The translations under genes and the position numbers were made by a program. 57,222 nucleotides of DNA from DYMC01 sp035406705 (GTDB taxonomy: Bacteria > Verrucomicrobiota > Lentisphaeria > Victivallales > GWF2-50-93): NCBI GenBank assembly GCA_964426675.1, contig CAYRRM010000016.1, positions 1 through 57,222 of the forward strand, read 5' to 3'. The notes below the pieces were generated by a model. It had not been told where the DNA came from. It worked only from the letters and a program-made list of their open reading frames with translations, and did no database searches. This document shows positions 1 to 8,101 of this stretch, piece after piece (the first letter of the stretch is position 1; every line of letters begins with the position of its first letter).

Positions 1-573
1 AAAGTTGGAACACCTCTTGATACTGGGGTTGCGGAGGAAAAGAGGAGAGAGGAAGCAGAGGAGGCGGAGGAAATTCGAGTTTTGGAAGAATTTGAGAAAC
101 GGCATACTGCGGAAAAGAAAATAACTCCTGTATTGGAAGCGGACAAAGAGGCTGCAAGACGATTGGTGGATTTGTTTCACAAGCGTGTTATTGCAGGAGA
201 ATTTGATAAAATACCCGATATGTTGCATAATGATTTTGTTTCTGAGATGATTACGACAAAAAAGACTTATGTAGAGGAAGTTGTCCCTCAGATGTACTCC
301 GATATTAAAAAGATTGGTGTGATTGCGGAGATCAAATCCAAAATAGGGGAATCATTTTATACGGATGATACCCGCAGTATAATAAAATCCCAGGTTGAAC
401 TAATTTTGATAGACAAAGATGGAAAAGTTCGTGAATCTGAAAAAGGGAAGGTAATTTTTTACTTTTATTTTATAAAAACTAAAAATGGTATGCAAATCCT
501 TGAAATGGATATAAAAGATAGAACAGAAAGATTTAAAAAAGATGAAACAGAAGATACGACAGAAGTAGAATAA
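1..573 (+). CDS. Partial gene, C-terminal NTF2-like domain protein
   Basis: The frame is open from the first base, so the true start lies left of the window. The first 25 or so residues are Glu/Arg-rich and probably form a charged helix or coiled coil. They are followed by about 120 residues with the alternating helix/strand pattern of a small NTF2/SnoaL-like alpha+beta cone (helix RLVDLFHKRV, then ILIDKDGKV and KVIFYFYFIKTKNG strands). The tail is acidic. No catalytic motif is visible and the fold assignment is an impression, not a proven match. It is convergent with the LexA-like gene. No transfer signs. Confidence 0.6.
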   Translation, partial: KVGTPLDTGVAEEKRREEAEEAEEIRVLEEFEKRHTAEKKITPVLEADKEAARRLVDLFHKRVIAGEFDKIPDMLHNDFVSEMITTKKTYVEEVVPQMYSDIKKIGVIAEIKSKIGESFYTDDTRSIIKSQVELILIDKDGKVRESEKGKVIFYFYFIKTKNGMQILEMDIKDRTERFKKDETEDTTEVE

Positions 574-897
574 TAGAATAACAAGCATAATTTAAGGAGA
601 TAGCAATAAAGAGAAATATTCATCAAAGAAGCATAAAGCTAAAAAAAGCAGTTGGTATTTAAGTTGAAAAGAGGAGGAGTATCTGGTTGTTATCTTACGC
701 TGGGGGGGCGCATTTCGCTGTAGAATTTTCTGAAAGCTCGTACAAGGATGTGCGCATATGGCTTTTCGACTCAACTATGCAGAATAGAAAAATTTCCAGT
801 CCAGAAAGCAATTTTGTGAACGCACAATTTTCTACATCTCTCTTATTATAATGGTATTATGATGTTGTGACAACTCCAACTGCGCCATATAGGATGT
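574..897. other. Convergent intergenic gap, no gene seen
   Basis: 324 bases between two convergent genes. It has stop codons in all frames except short unconvincing ORFs, a run of seven G near 702, and only weak inverted repeats. I see no tRNA, no T-tailed hairpin and no promoter I would defend. Confidence 0.5.
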
Positions 898-1533
898 TTA
901 ACTTATGTTTTTAATTATGAGGCAAGGTATTCCATAGATTTTGCTTTCTTTCTTTGAGAATGTAGCTGAACGTGGGGTTTTTCCGGCTTCTCTTAATTCG
1001 ATAAGGTCATTATCAATGTGATTGTAAATTCTTACGTAAGTCTTTCCATTTGCGAGAATCGCAGCAATTGTTCCATCCTCTGTTTCAGTTACTTCTTTAA
1101 AGAAGATGATATCGCCATTGTTGATTCCGGCATTAGCGAGGCTTGAATCTGGCATTTTTATTGCAAAAATAAAGTTATCTGCGGATGTAGAAAAAAGGGA
1201 TTTATCAATAGTTAGATAGTTTTCAGGGAAAAAATCACCATTTTTTATAGATTCTATTAAAGATAAGTCCTTGAGCAATGGTACTATTTTAACGAGAGGT
1301 TTTGGTCTTCTTCTAAACTTTGAGTATTTAGGAGAAATAGAGATAGTTCTTGCTTTTTCGGAACGTTGAATAAATCCTTTTTTAGATAGTGTTTTGAGAT
1401 GAATTGATACTGTAGATGCACTTATTTTGAAATGTTCCGCTATTTCGTAAATTGTTGGTGGGATAGATTCACTTTCGGTGAAGTCTTCGATAAATTCTAT
1501 GATAAGTCGTTGTTTTTCTGTTAATCCCTTCAT
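898..1533 (-). CDS. lexA: LexA-family repressor, apparently cleavage-deficient
   Basis: The N-terminus (residues 1-68) matches the LexA winged helix: LTEKQRLIIEFI, then PPTIYEIAEHF, then the recognition helix STVSIHLKTL. The rest (about 78-211) follows the S24 peptidase-like domain; S131 in SSLANAGINNGD fits the catalytic serine. Two things are odd. The Ala-Gly or Cys-Gly scissile bond expected about eight residues after the VPLL stretch (residues 84-87) is replaced by SLIES. The catalytic lysine expected in a VKR motif is missing; the region reads GKTYVRIY (163-170). LexA normally represses SOS genes and cleaves itself with RecA help; this copy may bind DNA without autocleavage. It lies 6 bp after purM, in the same direction, so it may be co-transcribed. 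It could still be a divergent active LexA. Confidence 0.8.
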   Translation of the reverse strand: MKGLTEKQRLIIEFIEDFTESESIPPTIYEIAEHFKISASTVSIHLKTLSKKGFIQRSEKARTISISPKYSKFRRRPKPLVKIVPLLKDLSLIESIKNGDFFPENYLTIDKSLFSTSADNFIFAIKMPDSSLANAGINNGDIIFFKEVTETEDGTIAAILANGKTYVRIYNHIDNDLIELREAGKTPRSATFSKKESKIYGIPCLIIKNIS

Positions 1534-1539
1534 TGAAAA

Positions 1540-2580
1540 CTAATCTATAATGACATTTTTATTGCCTTTTATTACTTCGCCTATTTTTGCAGCATTAAAT
1601 CCAGTTTTTTTGCAGATTTTTATGGCTTCCTCTGCTTCATTATTGGGGAGAAACCAGACCATTCCTATTCCCATATTAAAAACACGATAAGCTTCTTCTT
1701 TTGAGATGTTTCCTCCTTCTATTATCATTTTGAAAATAGGAGGGATAGGTAAAATACCCGTCTGGAATTGAACTCCAACTTTTTCTGGTAGGATTCTTGG
1801 GACATTATCATAGAGGCCTCCCCCTGTGATATGGGCGATACCATCTAAGTTGAGTTTATGTTTGATGGCTGCCTTTATAGCAGGCAGATATGAAAGATGT
1901 GGCTTTAAAAGAGCGTCACCAATGGATTCGCCGAGCTCTTTAAACTCATCAAAAGGGGTATATCTAAGTTGTTCAAAGAGAATTTTACGGGCAAGACTAT
2001 ATCCATTAGTATGGAGGCCATTTGAAGATATTCCAATTGCCGCATATCCAACTTTTATTCTTTCACCTGTGATTATTTTATCCTTTTCAACGATTCCTGT
2101 AATTACGCCGACAAGGTCAAATTCGTCCTGATAAACGCCCGGCATTTCAGCAGTTTCCCCACCTAATAGAGCGCAATTCGCATTTTTGCAAGCTTCAATT
2201 ATACCAGAAAGTACATCTTCATAGAGATGATCTTTTAATTTCCCAATTCCAATGTAATCCATAAAATATATCGGTTCTGCGCCCTGAACAGCAATATCAT
2301 TGATGCAGTGATTGACAATATCCATTCCGATATTTGAATATTTATTCATCATTAGAGCTACTAATATTTTTGTACCGACCCCGTCGATACTTGATACCAG
2401 AACTGGATTTTTGTATTTTTTTATATTTATCTGGAATAATCCACCAAAACCTCCAATTTGAGTTAACATTTCTTTACGCATTGCTTTTTTAAATTTAGGT
2501 TTTAGTTTTTTCAAGAGAGATGATGCTAAATCTATGTCTACTCCTGCTTCTTTGTAAAGATCACTTCTTACTTTATTCAA
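1540..2580 (-). CDS. purM: Phosphoribosylformylglycinamidine cyclo-ligase (AIR synthetase)
   Basis: PurM closes the imidazole ring of 5-aminoimidazole ribonucleotide using ATP, the fifth step of purine synthesis, in the cytosol. The length (346 aa) is normal for the family. Visible hallmarks are the N-terminal YKEAGVDID, the ATP-site SSIDGVGTK (about 64-72), the NCINDIAVQGAEP stretch (about 92-104), LGGETAEMPG (about 139-148) and GISSNGLHTNGYSLAR (about 183-198), and HITGGGLYDNVPRILP in the C-terminal domain. It sits 20 bp after the Gfo/Idh/MocA gene and 6 bp before the LexA-like gene. No other purine gene is in the window. Confidence 0.96.
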   Translation of the reverse strand: MNKVRSDLYKEAGVDIDLASSLLKKLKPKFKKAMRKEMLTQIGGFGGLFQINIKKYKNPVLVSSIDGVGTKILVALMMNKYSNIGMDIVNHCINDIAVQGAEPIYFMDYIGIGKLKDHLYEDVLSGIIEACKNANCALLGGETAEMPGVYQDEFDLVGVITGIVEKDKIITGERIKVGYAAIGISSNGLHTNGYSLARKILFEQLRYTPFDEFKELGESIGDALLKPHLSYLPAIKAAIKHKLNLDGIAHITGGGLYDNVPRILPEKVGVQFQTGILPIPPIFKMIIEGGNISKEEAYRVFNMGIGMVWFLPNNEAEEAIKICKKTGFNAAKIGEVIKGNKNVIID

Positions 2581-2600
2581 TATTCTACTCCTTTTATTTT

Positions 2601-3596
2601 TTATTTTGGGATTTTTACTCCATATTTTTGATTATATCTTTTTATTTCTTCAGTAATATTTATTGCAATGCGGAGTGCATCAAGCCCGTGTTTTCCTGAT
2701 ACCTTTGGCGAAGGGGGAATCCCAGTCTTCTTTGCTTCAATTACACATTGTACGAAATCTTCAAGTTCTTTTTCCAGCGCGTTGTGGTCATTAACAGGAA
2801 TTTGTTCTTTTTTTATCCCAAGGGGGTGTTTCTTATATATTAATCCTGATTTATTAGCATAATCCAGGGTTAAGTATGAATCATTGGTGAAGGCTCTGAA
2901 ACGTCGCATTGGCTCTCCACTCACTCTACTTGCTGTAACATTTGCAACGCATCCATTTACAAATTTGATACGAACGTTTGCTATATCTTCTCCCGGACTC
3001 AAGACTGGAATTCCGACGGCATCAATTCTTTCCACTTCTGAATTTACCAGACGCAGAATAATGTCTAAATCGTGAATCATTAAGTCGAGCACAACACCAA
3101 CTTCTGTTCCTCTTCTGTGTTGTCCCGGGCGTGGAGGAGGATAGGGAGCGAGGCGATGAACTTCCATAAATTTTATATCTTTTGCTCTTTCCTCTATGAA
3201 GCTCATGACAGGATTAAAGCGTTCGACATGGCCGACTGCTAAAACTAATTTTTTTCTTTCTGCCAGTGAAACGATTTCTTCAGCGTCTTCAAGTTTTGCA
3301 GCGAGAGGTTTTTCTATGAGAATATGTTTATTCAAATTCAACAGTTTTATTGCTACCTGATGATGTACATCAGCAGGTACAGCAATACTTAATGCCTCGC
3401 AGTCAGCAGCAAGCTCTTCTACATTTGTATATCCTTTTGTATTGCATTCCTTTGATACATTGAAGAGGTTTTCAGGGTTTATATCATATACGCCTACGAG
3501 TGTTACATTTTTATTCAATGAATATAGTCTTGCGTGATGTCTTCCAAGCGCTCCAACGCCTACAACGCCGACCTTTATTTTTTCCTCTAAATTCAT
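2601..3596 (-). CDS. Gfo/Idh/MocA-family oxidoreductase
   Basis: NAD(P)-dependent sugar oxidoreductase family. The Rossmann motif VGVVGVGALGRHHARLYS is at residues 9-26, the family EKPLAAKLEDAEEI at about 94-107, then AVGHVERFNPV and the catalytic-region DLMIHDLDIILRL. At 331 aa it has the usual length. The VGxGxLGxxHARxY variety is often found beside lipid A genes and includes UDP-GlcNAc 3-dehydrogenases (GnnA-like). No lpx gene is nearby here, so the substrate is open. It precedes purM by 20 bp and follows an HD hydrolase after a 90-bp gap that may hold its own promoter. Confidence 0.85.
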   Translation of the reverse strand: MNLEEKIKVGVVGVGALGRHHARLYSLNKNVTLVGVYDINPENLFNVSKECNTKGYTNVEELAADCEALSIAVPADVHHQVAIKLLNLNKHILIEKPLAAKLEDAEEIVSLAERKKLVLAVGHVERFNPVMSFIEERAKDIKFMEVHRLAPYPPPRPGQHRRGTEVGVVLDLMIHDLDIILRLVNSEVERIDAVGIPVLSPGEDIANVRIKFVNGCVANVTASRVSGEPMRRFRAFTNDSYLTLDYANKSGLIYKKHPLGIKKEQIPVNDHNALEKELEDFVQCVIEAKKTGIPPSPKVSGKHGLDALRIAINITEEIKRYNQKYGVKIPK

Positions 3597-3686
3597 TTTT
3601 TTAGAAATTTATCCCTATTTAAGGTTGCATAAAATAAGATAAAAATTCAAAATCTCAAGTAAAAAACAATGTACACATCTTAATAA

Positions 3687-4277
3687 TTACATAGATTTTT
3701 TTATTTTTGTTTGTAATTCGAAAAATTTATCTAAAAACTTTTTTTTCGCATATGCTGAGGTGTAACAGTTAATTTTTATGTTTAATATTGGTTTTTCTGG
3801 CAAGTCCCAATTTTTTCCCTTAGTCGAAGTTAATTGCAATGCCTCCATATATAGCATTGCATTATCGGCTTTCATTATCATATTCCATTCGCTTTTAGAT
3901 GGCTGATATTGTGCGAATTTCGCAAAAATAGAGTAAGTAAGCTTTCTTTCTGCAGAGATGTAATTATGTATAAAAGGTTTAATGGGACGTGGGATATCGG
4001 ATAAATATGCCTCCGAAGCATCATGAAGAAGAGCAAGAAGAGATAATAGAGATGCATTCTTATAATTTTCTTCAAAGTATAATGTGGTATTAAGTGAATG
4101 TTCAGCGACCGAATAAAATCTTTTACAATGGCCATTAAATCGGCATTGCATTGATAGAGAATGTGCTATATCTACGATATCTATGCTGTCTAATGATGGG
4201 GAAAATGGATGGAAAATTTTTCCTGAAAACGTTTCTATCCAGACTTTTTTCTTCATATTTTTACTATTAAAAGTCAT
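3687..4277 (-). CDS. HD-domain metal-dependent phosphohydrolase (YfbR-like)
   Basis: Residues about 32-130 carry the HD metal site: IDIVDIAHSLSMQCRFNGH, FYSVAEHSLNTT, and LLALLHDASEAYLSDIPRPIK, where His-Asp is the defining pair. This pattern matches the YfbR-type group that hydrolyses deoxynucleoside monophosphates, but the substrate is not fixed by sequence. The start ATG overlaps the gmhB stop by 4 bp, so translation is probably coupled; an internal Met at codon 8 is an alternative. One TGCGAATTTCGCA palindrome lies inside the gene. Confidence 0.82.
   Translation of the reverse strand: MTFNSKNMKKKVWIETFSGKIFHPFSPSLDSIDIVDIAHSLSMQCRFNGHCKRFYSVAEHSLNTTLYFEENYKNASLLSLLALLHDASEAYLSDIPRPIKPFIHNYISAERKLTYSIFAKFAQYQPSKSEWNMIMKADNAMLYMEALQLTSTKGKNWDLPEKPILNIKINCYTSAYAKKKFLDKFFELQTKIKKSM
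3912..3924. repeat. Palindrome TGCGANNNTCGCA, site 1
   Basis: TGCGAATTTCGCA inside the HD hydrolase gene; codes AKFA on the minus strand. Confidence 0.85.
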
Positions 4278-4798
4278 TGATTATTTGCAATGATATAGTC
4301 TGCAGCTTGAGTTAATGATTGAAATACCATTGCATTTTTAGGAGGATTATCTTTACTATTATTTATCATTATGTTGTATTTACAACCCGCCATAATTCCA
4401 GCTTCAAGATCTGATGTTTTGTCTCCAATCATGATAGATTTTGAGATGTCTATCTTTAATTCTCTCGCGGCTTTTAGTATGAGGCCAGGTTTTGGTTTGC
4501 GACATTCGCAATTTTCAGATGGTGTATGTGGACAAAAATATATTTTTTCTATGTGGATATTTTCTTTTTCGAGCATTTGTAGTATTTTTTGGTTGACAAG
4601 ATTCATTTGTTCTTTTGAAAAGTAGCCTCTTCCTATCCCGGATTGATTTGTAACAATTATAAGTAGAAAACCTGCCTCTGAGAGTTTCTTTAGAGCAGGA
4701 GTAACACCTGATATTAGTTTAACTTCATCAGGATTTGAAAGGTAGCCTTTATCAAATATTATTGTATTATCTCGATCTAAAAAGACGGCTTTATTCAC
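4274..4798 (-). CDS. gmhB: D-glycero-manno-heptose-1,7-bisphosphate 7-phosphatase
   Basis: A HAD-superfamily phosphatase that removes the 7-phosphate in the ADP-heptose pathway for LPS inner core. It shows the DxD nucleophile pair D8/D10 in FLDRDNTI, the GmhB TNQSGIGRG motif (50-58), the zinc ligands C89, H91, C97 and C99 in CPHTPSENCECRKP, and the MIGDKTSDLEAG motif. 174 aa is normal. It overlaps rfaE1 by 4 bp upstream and the HD gene by 4 bp downstream. A TGCGANNNTCGCA palindrome falls exactly on the codons of the zinc-binding CECR segment. Confidence 0.94.
   Translation of the reverse strand: MNKAVFLDRDNTIIFDKGYLSNPDEVKLISGVTPALKKLSEAGFLLIIVTNQSGIGRGYFSKEQMNLVNQKILQMLEKENIHIEKIYFCPHTPSENCECRKPKPGLILKAARELKIDISKSIMIGDKTSDLEAGIMAGCKYNIMINNSKDNPPKNAMVFQSLTQAADYIIANNQ
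4498..4510. repeat. Palindrome TGCGANNNTCGCA, site 2
   Basis: TGCGACATTCGCA inside gmhB; the only copy whose centre is not pure A/T. Codes CECR, two of the zinc ligands, in a different frame from most copies. Confidence 0.75.
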
Positions 4799-5811
4799 TT
4801 TTTCCCTTCTGCCTTAAAACTTTCGATAATTTCCTCTTCTGATGCTGTTGCAGTTCCAATTTTGCCAACTACTACTCCTGCGGCATAATTTGCAATTTCA
4901 GCGGCCTCTTCTGAAGATGCTCCTGAGATGATAGAAAGGGTATAGAGGGCAATTACTGTGTCGCCTGCGCCTGATACATCGAATACTTCTCTTGCTTTTG
5001 TCGGGATTATTTTTGGTGGTTGTTTTTTACTTTTGAACAATGCCATACCATCTGCTCCCAGGGTAATTATTAATTCAGCAAGACCCCAATTTTTTATGAG
5101 TTTTTGGGCAGCTTCATATAATTTTTTGTTTTTACCATTATCCTCCCATGAATTGATTCCGGATAATGCCATTGCTTCATTGCGGTTTGGGGTCATAAAT
5201 GTTATACCCTTTATATTGAAAGGATGACTCGGGTGTGGATCGAGAGCGCAAATGATTTTATTCTTATTACAACAATCAACTATTTTTCTTAATATAGTCT
5301 TATTTATTAAACCTTTTGCGTAATCTTCCACTATGACGGCATCTATCTTTTTATCTTCAATAAGATTGATTAGTTTGTTCAGGGAATCTTTTATTTCTAT
5401 TGTTTTGATGGGAGTAGTATTTTCATAATCTATTCTCAAAAGCTGTTGTGAGCCAGCTATTACTCTTTCCTTTCTGGTAGTTGTACTATCCTCTTTTATT
5501 TTTACTCCTGATGTGTCGCAATTTAGCGCTTTTAGAAGTTCGAGAATTTCTGGCCCGTACTTATCATTTCCTACAATGCCAAATGCATAAGTCTTAGCTC
5601 CGTATATAGAAATATTTTTAATTACATTTGCAGCGCCACCGAGGCTTGAACTGCAATTTTTTACGAGGACTACTGGTACTGGAGCTTCCTGAGATATCCT
5701 TTCAGCCTTGCCACTTACGTAAATGTCAAGAATCAAATCTCCGAAAACTGCGATTTTCGCAGAAGAAAATTTTGAAATAATTTTTTTTAGTTCAGTCAAA
5801 GAAGAGATCAT
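4795..5811 (-). CDS. rfaE1: D-glycero-beta-D-manno-heptose-7-phosphate kinase
   Basis: A PfkB-family sugar kinase equivalent to the kinase half of HldE/RfaE. It adds the 1-phosphate that gives heptose-1,7-bisphosphate, the substrate of the next gene, gmhB. Signatures are AVFGDLILDIYVSGKAERISQEAPVPV at the start, SLGGAANVIKNI, and the PfkB signature DVSGAGDTVIALYTL near residue 280, with the catalytic Asp in GAGD. The nucleotidyltransferase half of bifunctional HldE is absent; 338 aa is the single-domain form. It overlaps the upstream hypothetical gene and gmhB by 4 bp each. Confidence 0.93.
   Translation of the reverse strand: MISSLTELKKIISKFSSAKIAVFGDLILDIYVSGKAERISQEAPVPVVLVKNCSSSLGGAANVIKNISIYGAKTYAFGIVGNDKYGPEILELLKALNCDTSGVKIKEDSTTTRKERVIAGSQQLLRIDYENTTPIKTIEIKDSLNKLINLIEDKKIDAVIVEDYAKGLINKTILRKIVDCCNKNKIICALDPHPSHPFNIKGITFMTPNRNEAMALSGINSWEDNGKNKKLYEAAQKLIKNWGLAELIITLGADGMALFKSKKQPPKIIPTKAREVFDVSGAGDTVIALYTLSIISGASSEEAAEIANYAAGVVVGKIGTATASEEEIIESFKAEGKK
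5749..5761. repeat. Palindrome TGCGANNNTCGCA, site 3
   Basis: TGCGATTTTCGCA inside rfaE1; codes AKIA near the start of the protein. Confidence 0.85.
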
Positions 5812-6260
5812 TTTAATTTTTTCTCCTCAAATTTTATAAACTTAGAAGTATCAAGCTCTCTCTTTTGCTCTAAACTTCCTCCGTTCCTTTTCCATGTTTT
5901 TTCATAGATGCGTTTAAATTCTATGATTTTAGAAAGTATGGTCTCTGCCTGTTCTATAGTGATTTTGTCCTTATTTTCTCTCAAATATCTGGCGTAATCA
6001 TCAAGACATGCTTTTGCCAATTCAAGTTCACCCGAAATATTTTTATACTTTGTTATCGCACCGGTAATATTAGATCTGAGTTCATCCTGAAGTTCAAGAA
6101 GTTCTTCTATTATGACACCCTTTTTCCATCGATTCTCCTTCCTTAACTCATAAGGGATCAAGAAAATAATGTAAAGTTCAAAGAAAATTGCTCCTCCAAA
6201 GAGTAGCAGAGCTACGACAGAAACAATATCTCTTTTTCTACGAATAGTTTCATCTGTCAT
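5808..6260 (-). CDS. Hypothetical single-pass membrane protein with coiled coil
   Basis: I do not recognise a family. Residues about 12-34 (VVALLLFGGAIFFELYIIFLI) form one membrane segment. The rest is charged and helical (LRSNITGAITKYKNISGELELAKACLD and onward) with coiled-coil character, ending in a Lys-rich tail. It is the first gene of the leftward heptose operon and overlaps rfaE1 by 4 bp, suggesting envelope-related co-expression. It diverges from the 6515 gene. Confidence 0.65.
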   Translation of the reverse strand: MTDETIRRKRDIVSVVALLLFGGAIFFELYIIFLIPYELRKENRWKKGVIIEELLELQDELRSNITGAITKYKNISGELELAKACLDDYARYLRENKDKITIEQAETILSKIIEFKRIYEKTWKRNGGSLEQKRELDTSKFIKFEEKKLK

Positions 6261-6397
6261 TTATTTGAAAAATCCTAACTTATTTTTTGGGAATTTATTA
6301 TCTTTTCAAAATTTCGGGAAAAACAAATCTTTTGTTGTTAACAGTTTTTATCGATTTTAGGCTTACTTTAATTCTTTGTGAGAGAAATTCAATTTTA

Positions 6398-6424
6398 TTT
6401 TTTTTTCTTTTTTTTCTTTTTTTT
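6398..6424 (+). promoter_or_regulatory. Phased T-tracts directly upstream of a -35 box
   Basis: 27 uninterrupted pyrimidines made of three tracts of 8-9 T separated by single C at 6407 and 6416, i.e. phased about every 9-10 bp. They end 2 bases before the TTGACA at 6427. Such placement suits an UP-like element or intrinsically curved DNA. Confidence 0.5.
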
Positions 6425-6426
6425 GC

Positions 6427-6455
6427 TTGACAAGTGGTAGAAATAAGTCTAATTT
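6427..6455 (+). promoter_or_regulatory. Sigma70-type promoter for the 6515 operon
   Basis: TTGACA (6427-6432), 17-base spacer, TAATTT (6450-6455). The start codon at 6515 follows about 52 bases after the expected transcription start, with an AGGAG at 6504-6508. It is the best-looking promoter in the window. Confidence 0.7.
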
Positions 6456-6514
6456 ATGACATTATTTTTAATAAATAAAAGTTATTCCTTAAAATTAAAC
6501 AAAAGGAGTTCCCC

Positions 6515-7777
6515 ATGGGCATATTGAACAAAATTGTGAATGTCGTGGTAGTGCTTTTAGCTATTGCTTGTGTAGTTCTTGGCACAATACTCTTTAAGAA
6601 GAGAGAAGAACTGCGTTTTAGAGGAGATAAAATGGCGAGAACTCTCAAAAATATTTCTGTTATGATGGATAAAGATAGCGAAACTGAATACAGCAAAAAA
6701 GTTGAGATTACTGATACAAAACCAATACTTGATGAAAAGAAAGATCCCAAATTAGCCAGTGAGAACAAGGCGAAATCACTGCACCTTGCAAACTATGAGA
6801 ATCTCGAAAATATCCTGAAACCATTGGAAAAACAGACAAATGAAGTAATGAAACAAAGAGATGAACTTGCTGAAGCTCTTAACACTGTTGCAGAAACTCT
6901 AAAAATGCAAACATTGGATACGTACGGGGTAACGTCATTTAAAAGTATGAAAACATATGGGGAAAAGAAGAAGAGTCTCCTTGATAATGTGGAGAAAGTT
7001 AGCGCGAGAGATGAAGCTATAGTCGATCAGATTGTAAGTTCTGCAAAAACACTTGGTTTTACGGTTGATCCTACAGCGTTGAAAGATCTTAATGATTTTA
7101 GACCAGCTTTGAATGAATTTGGTGGTAAAATAGATGCATTTAAAAAACGTTTAGATGCGTATTCATCGAGTATAACTAAATTTTGCAGTATAATGGAAAT
7201 TGCACAGCCCTCTCTTCTTTCCGATGATTATGCAAAGGAATTATCATCAGTTGAGGATAAATTTCGCGATAAAAAAGCTGAGCACGAGAACACAAAAAGA
7301 GAGCTTGCAGCAACACAAGATGAGTTAAAACAAACAAAAGAAGCTTTAGCAAAAGAACAGGAAGCAAAGAAAGAACTTGAAAAACTCATCGTTGAAAAAG
7401 ATGAAAGAATAGAAAATATGAAGAAAATAATTGCTGGAGAGGGTTTCCCGACTGATCGTAAAATTACAAATGAAGACTTATTGAAAATGATAACAGGTAA
7501 AATCGTTGAAGTAAATGATAAATGGAATTTTGTTATTATAAGATTTGATAATGATGGGCAGGTAAAAGTTAGAAAACCACCATTTGGAAGAGAATTTGTG
7601 CCGGTTGAAATCCCTGTAGGAAGAACTCTGATGGTTTCTCGACAGGATCAGCCAATAGCAGAACTTAAGATTACAAGAGTACTCGAATCATGTTCCGTTG
7701 CTGACATTGTACCAAGTAAAAAGTGGGCTGAAATACAGCCGGGTGATATTGTTAAATTTCCTGAACTAAAACAGTAA
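6515..7777 (+). CDS. Membrane-anchored coiled-coil protein with C-terminal beta domain
   Basis: The N-terminus (residues about 7-27) is a signal anchor. A long helical region follows; residues about 250-310 are a strong Lys/Glu coiled coil (EHENTKRELAATQDELKQ and onward). The C-terminus (about 325-420) is a beta-rich domain, GKIVEVNDKWNFVIIRF then GRTLMVSRQDQPIAELKITRV then SVADIV and GDIVKFP. This W-N-F-V-I / S-V-A-D-I-V pattern is familiar from Verrucomicrobia and Lentisphaerae envelope proteins of unknown role. The domain probably lies in the periplasm. A strong promoter, good RBS and a terminator-like hairpin downstream suggest high expression. No enzyme motif seen. Confidence 0.85.
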   Translation: MGILNKIVNVVVVLLAIACVVLGTILFKKREELRFRGDKMARTLKNISVMMDKDSETEYSKKVEITDTKPILDEKKDPKLASENKAKSLHLANYENLENILKPLEKQTNEVMKQRDELAEALNTVAETLKMQTLDTYGVTSFKSMKTYGEKKKSLLDNVEKVSARDEAIVDQIVSSAKTLGFTVDPTALKDLNDFRPALNEFGGKIDAFKKRLDAYSSSITKFCSIMEIAQPSLLSDDYAKELSSVEDKFRDKKAEHENTKRELAATQDELKQTKEALAKEQEAKKELEKLIVEKDERIENMKKIIAGEGFPTDRKITNEDLLKMITGKIVEVNDKWNFVIIRFDNDGQVKVRKPPFGREFVPVEIPVGRTLMVSRQDQPIAELKITRVLESCSVADIVPSKKWAEIQPGDIVKFPELKQ

Positions 7778-7791
7778 GGAGAGGAAGAACT

Positions 7792-7896
7792 ATGAAGACA
7801 TTCTTAACAGTAGTTTTACCAATACTTTCCTTGATATTGTTGATTGCCACTATAGTAATGCAGTTATCAGAAATGAAATTCTATGAAATATTTTGA
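7792..7896 (+). CDS. Small 34-aa membrane protein
   Basis: A short ORF, ATG to TGA, with a good Shine-Dalgarno (AAGGAG overlapping the stop of the previous gene, about 10 bases from the ATG). It encodes a single hydrophobic segment (TVVLPILSLILLIATIVM) with a short polar tail. It follows the 6515 gene by 14 bases in the same direction and is followed at once by a hairpin with T-run. RBS and position support translation; function unknown. Confidence 0.55.
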   Translation: MKTFLTVVLPILSLILLIATIVMQLSEMKFYEIF

Positions 7897-8062
7897 AGGG
7901 AATAAGCCTAAAGTTTTAGAGGGCCGCATATTGCGGCTCTTTTTTTTGTTTACTCTCCTGCTTTGTGGATGTCAAACACAGCAGGAGAAAAGAGGAGCAA
8001 GCGCGATCCCTGTAAATAAACCAGCATCCTGGGAAAACAATTATACCCAATTTTCAAAATAA
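7883..8062 (+). CDS. Possible small lipoprotein, 59 aa
   Basis: An ORF starting inside the previous one (14-base overlap). Residues 18-30 read RLFFLFTLLLCGC, a lipoprotein signal peptide with LCGC as lipobox; the mature part would be about 30 polar residues (QTQQEKRG and onward). If translation starts at the TTG at 7931 instead, the protein is MRLFFLFTLLLCGC, a more normal signal length. The oddity is that the hydrophobic core is encoded by the T-run of a terminator-like hairpin (7918-7948). The reading as a gene competes with the reading as a terminator. Confidence 0.4.
   Translation: MKYFEGNKPKVLEGRILRLFFLFTLLLCGCQTQQEKRGASAIPVNKPASWENNYTQFSK
7918..7948 (+). terminator. Rho-independent terminator candidate
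   Basis: Stem CCGCA/TGCGG with a TAT loop, extended after a GG bulge by AGAG/CTCT, followed by eight or more T. It lies 22 bases after the 34-aa ORF and would end the 6515 operon. It lies inside the possible lipoprotein ORF. Confidence 0.55.
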
Positions 8063-8101
8063 ATTATATATTTTTCTAACATTAGCTATTTAATTTAAAA
8101 T

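Noticed and set aside
592..774. 60-codon leftward ORF
   Set aside because: No RBS, unusual composition, lies in the convergent gap; chance ORF.
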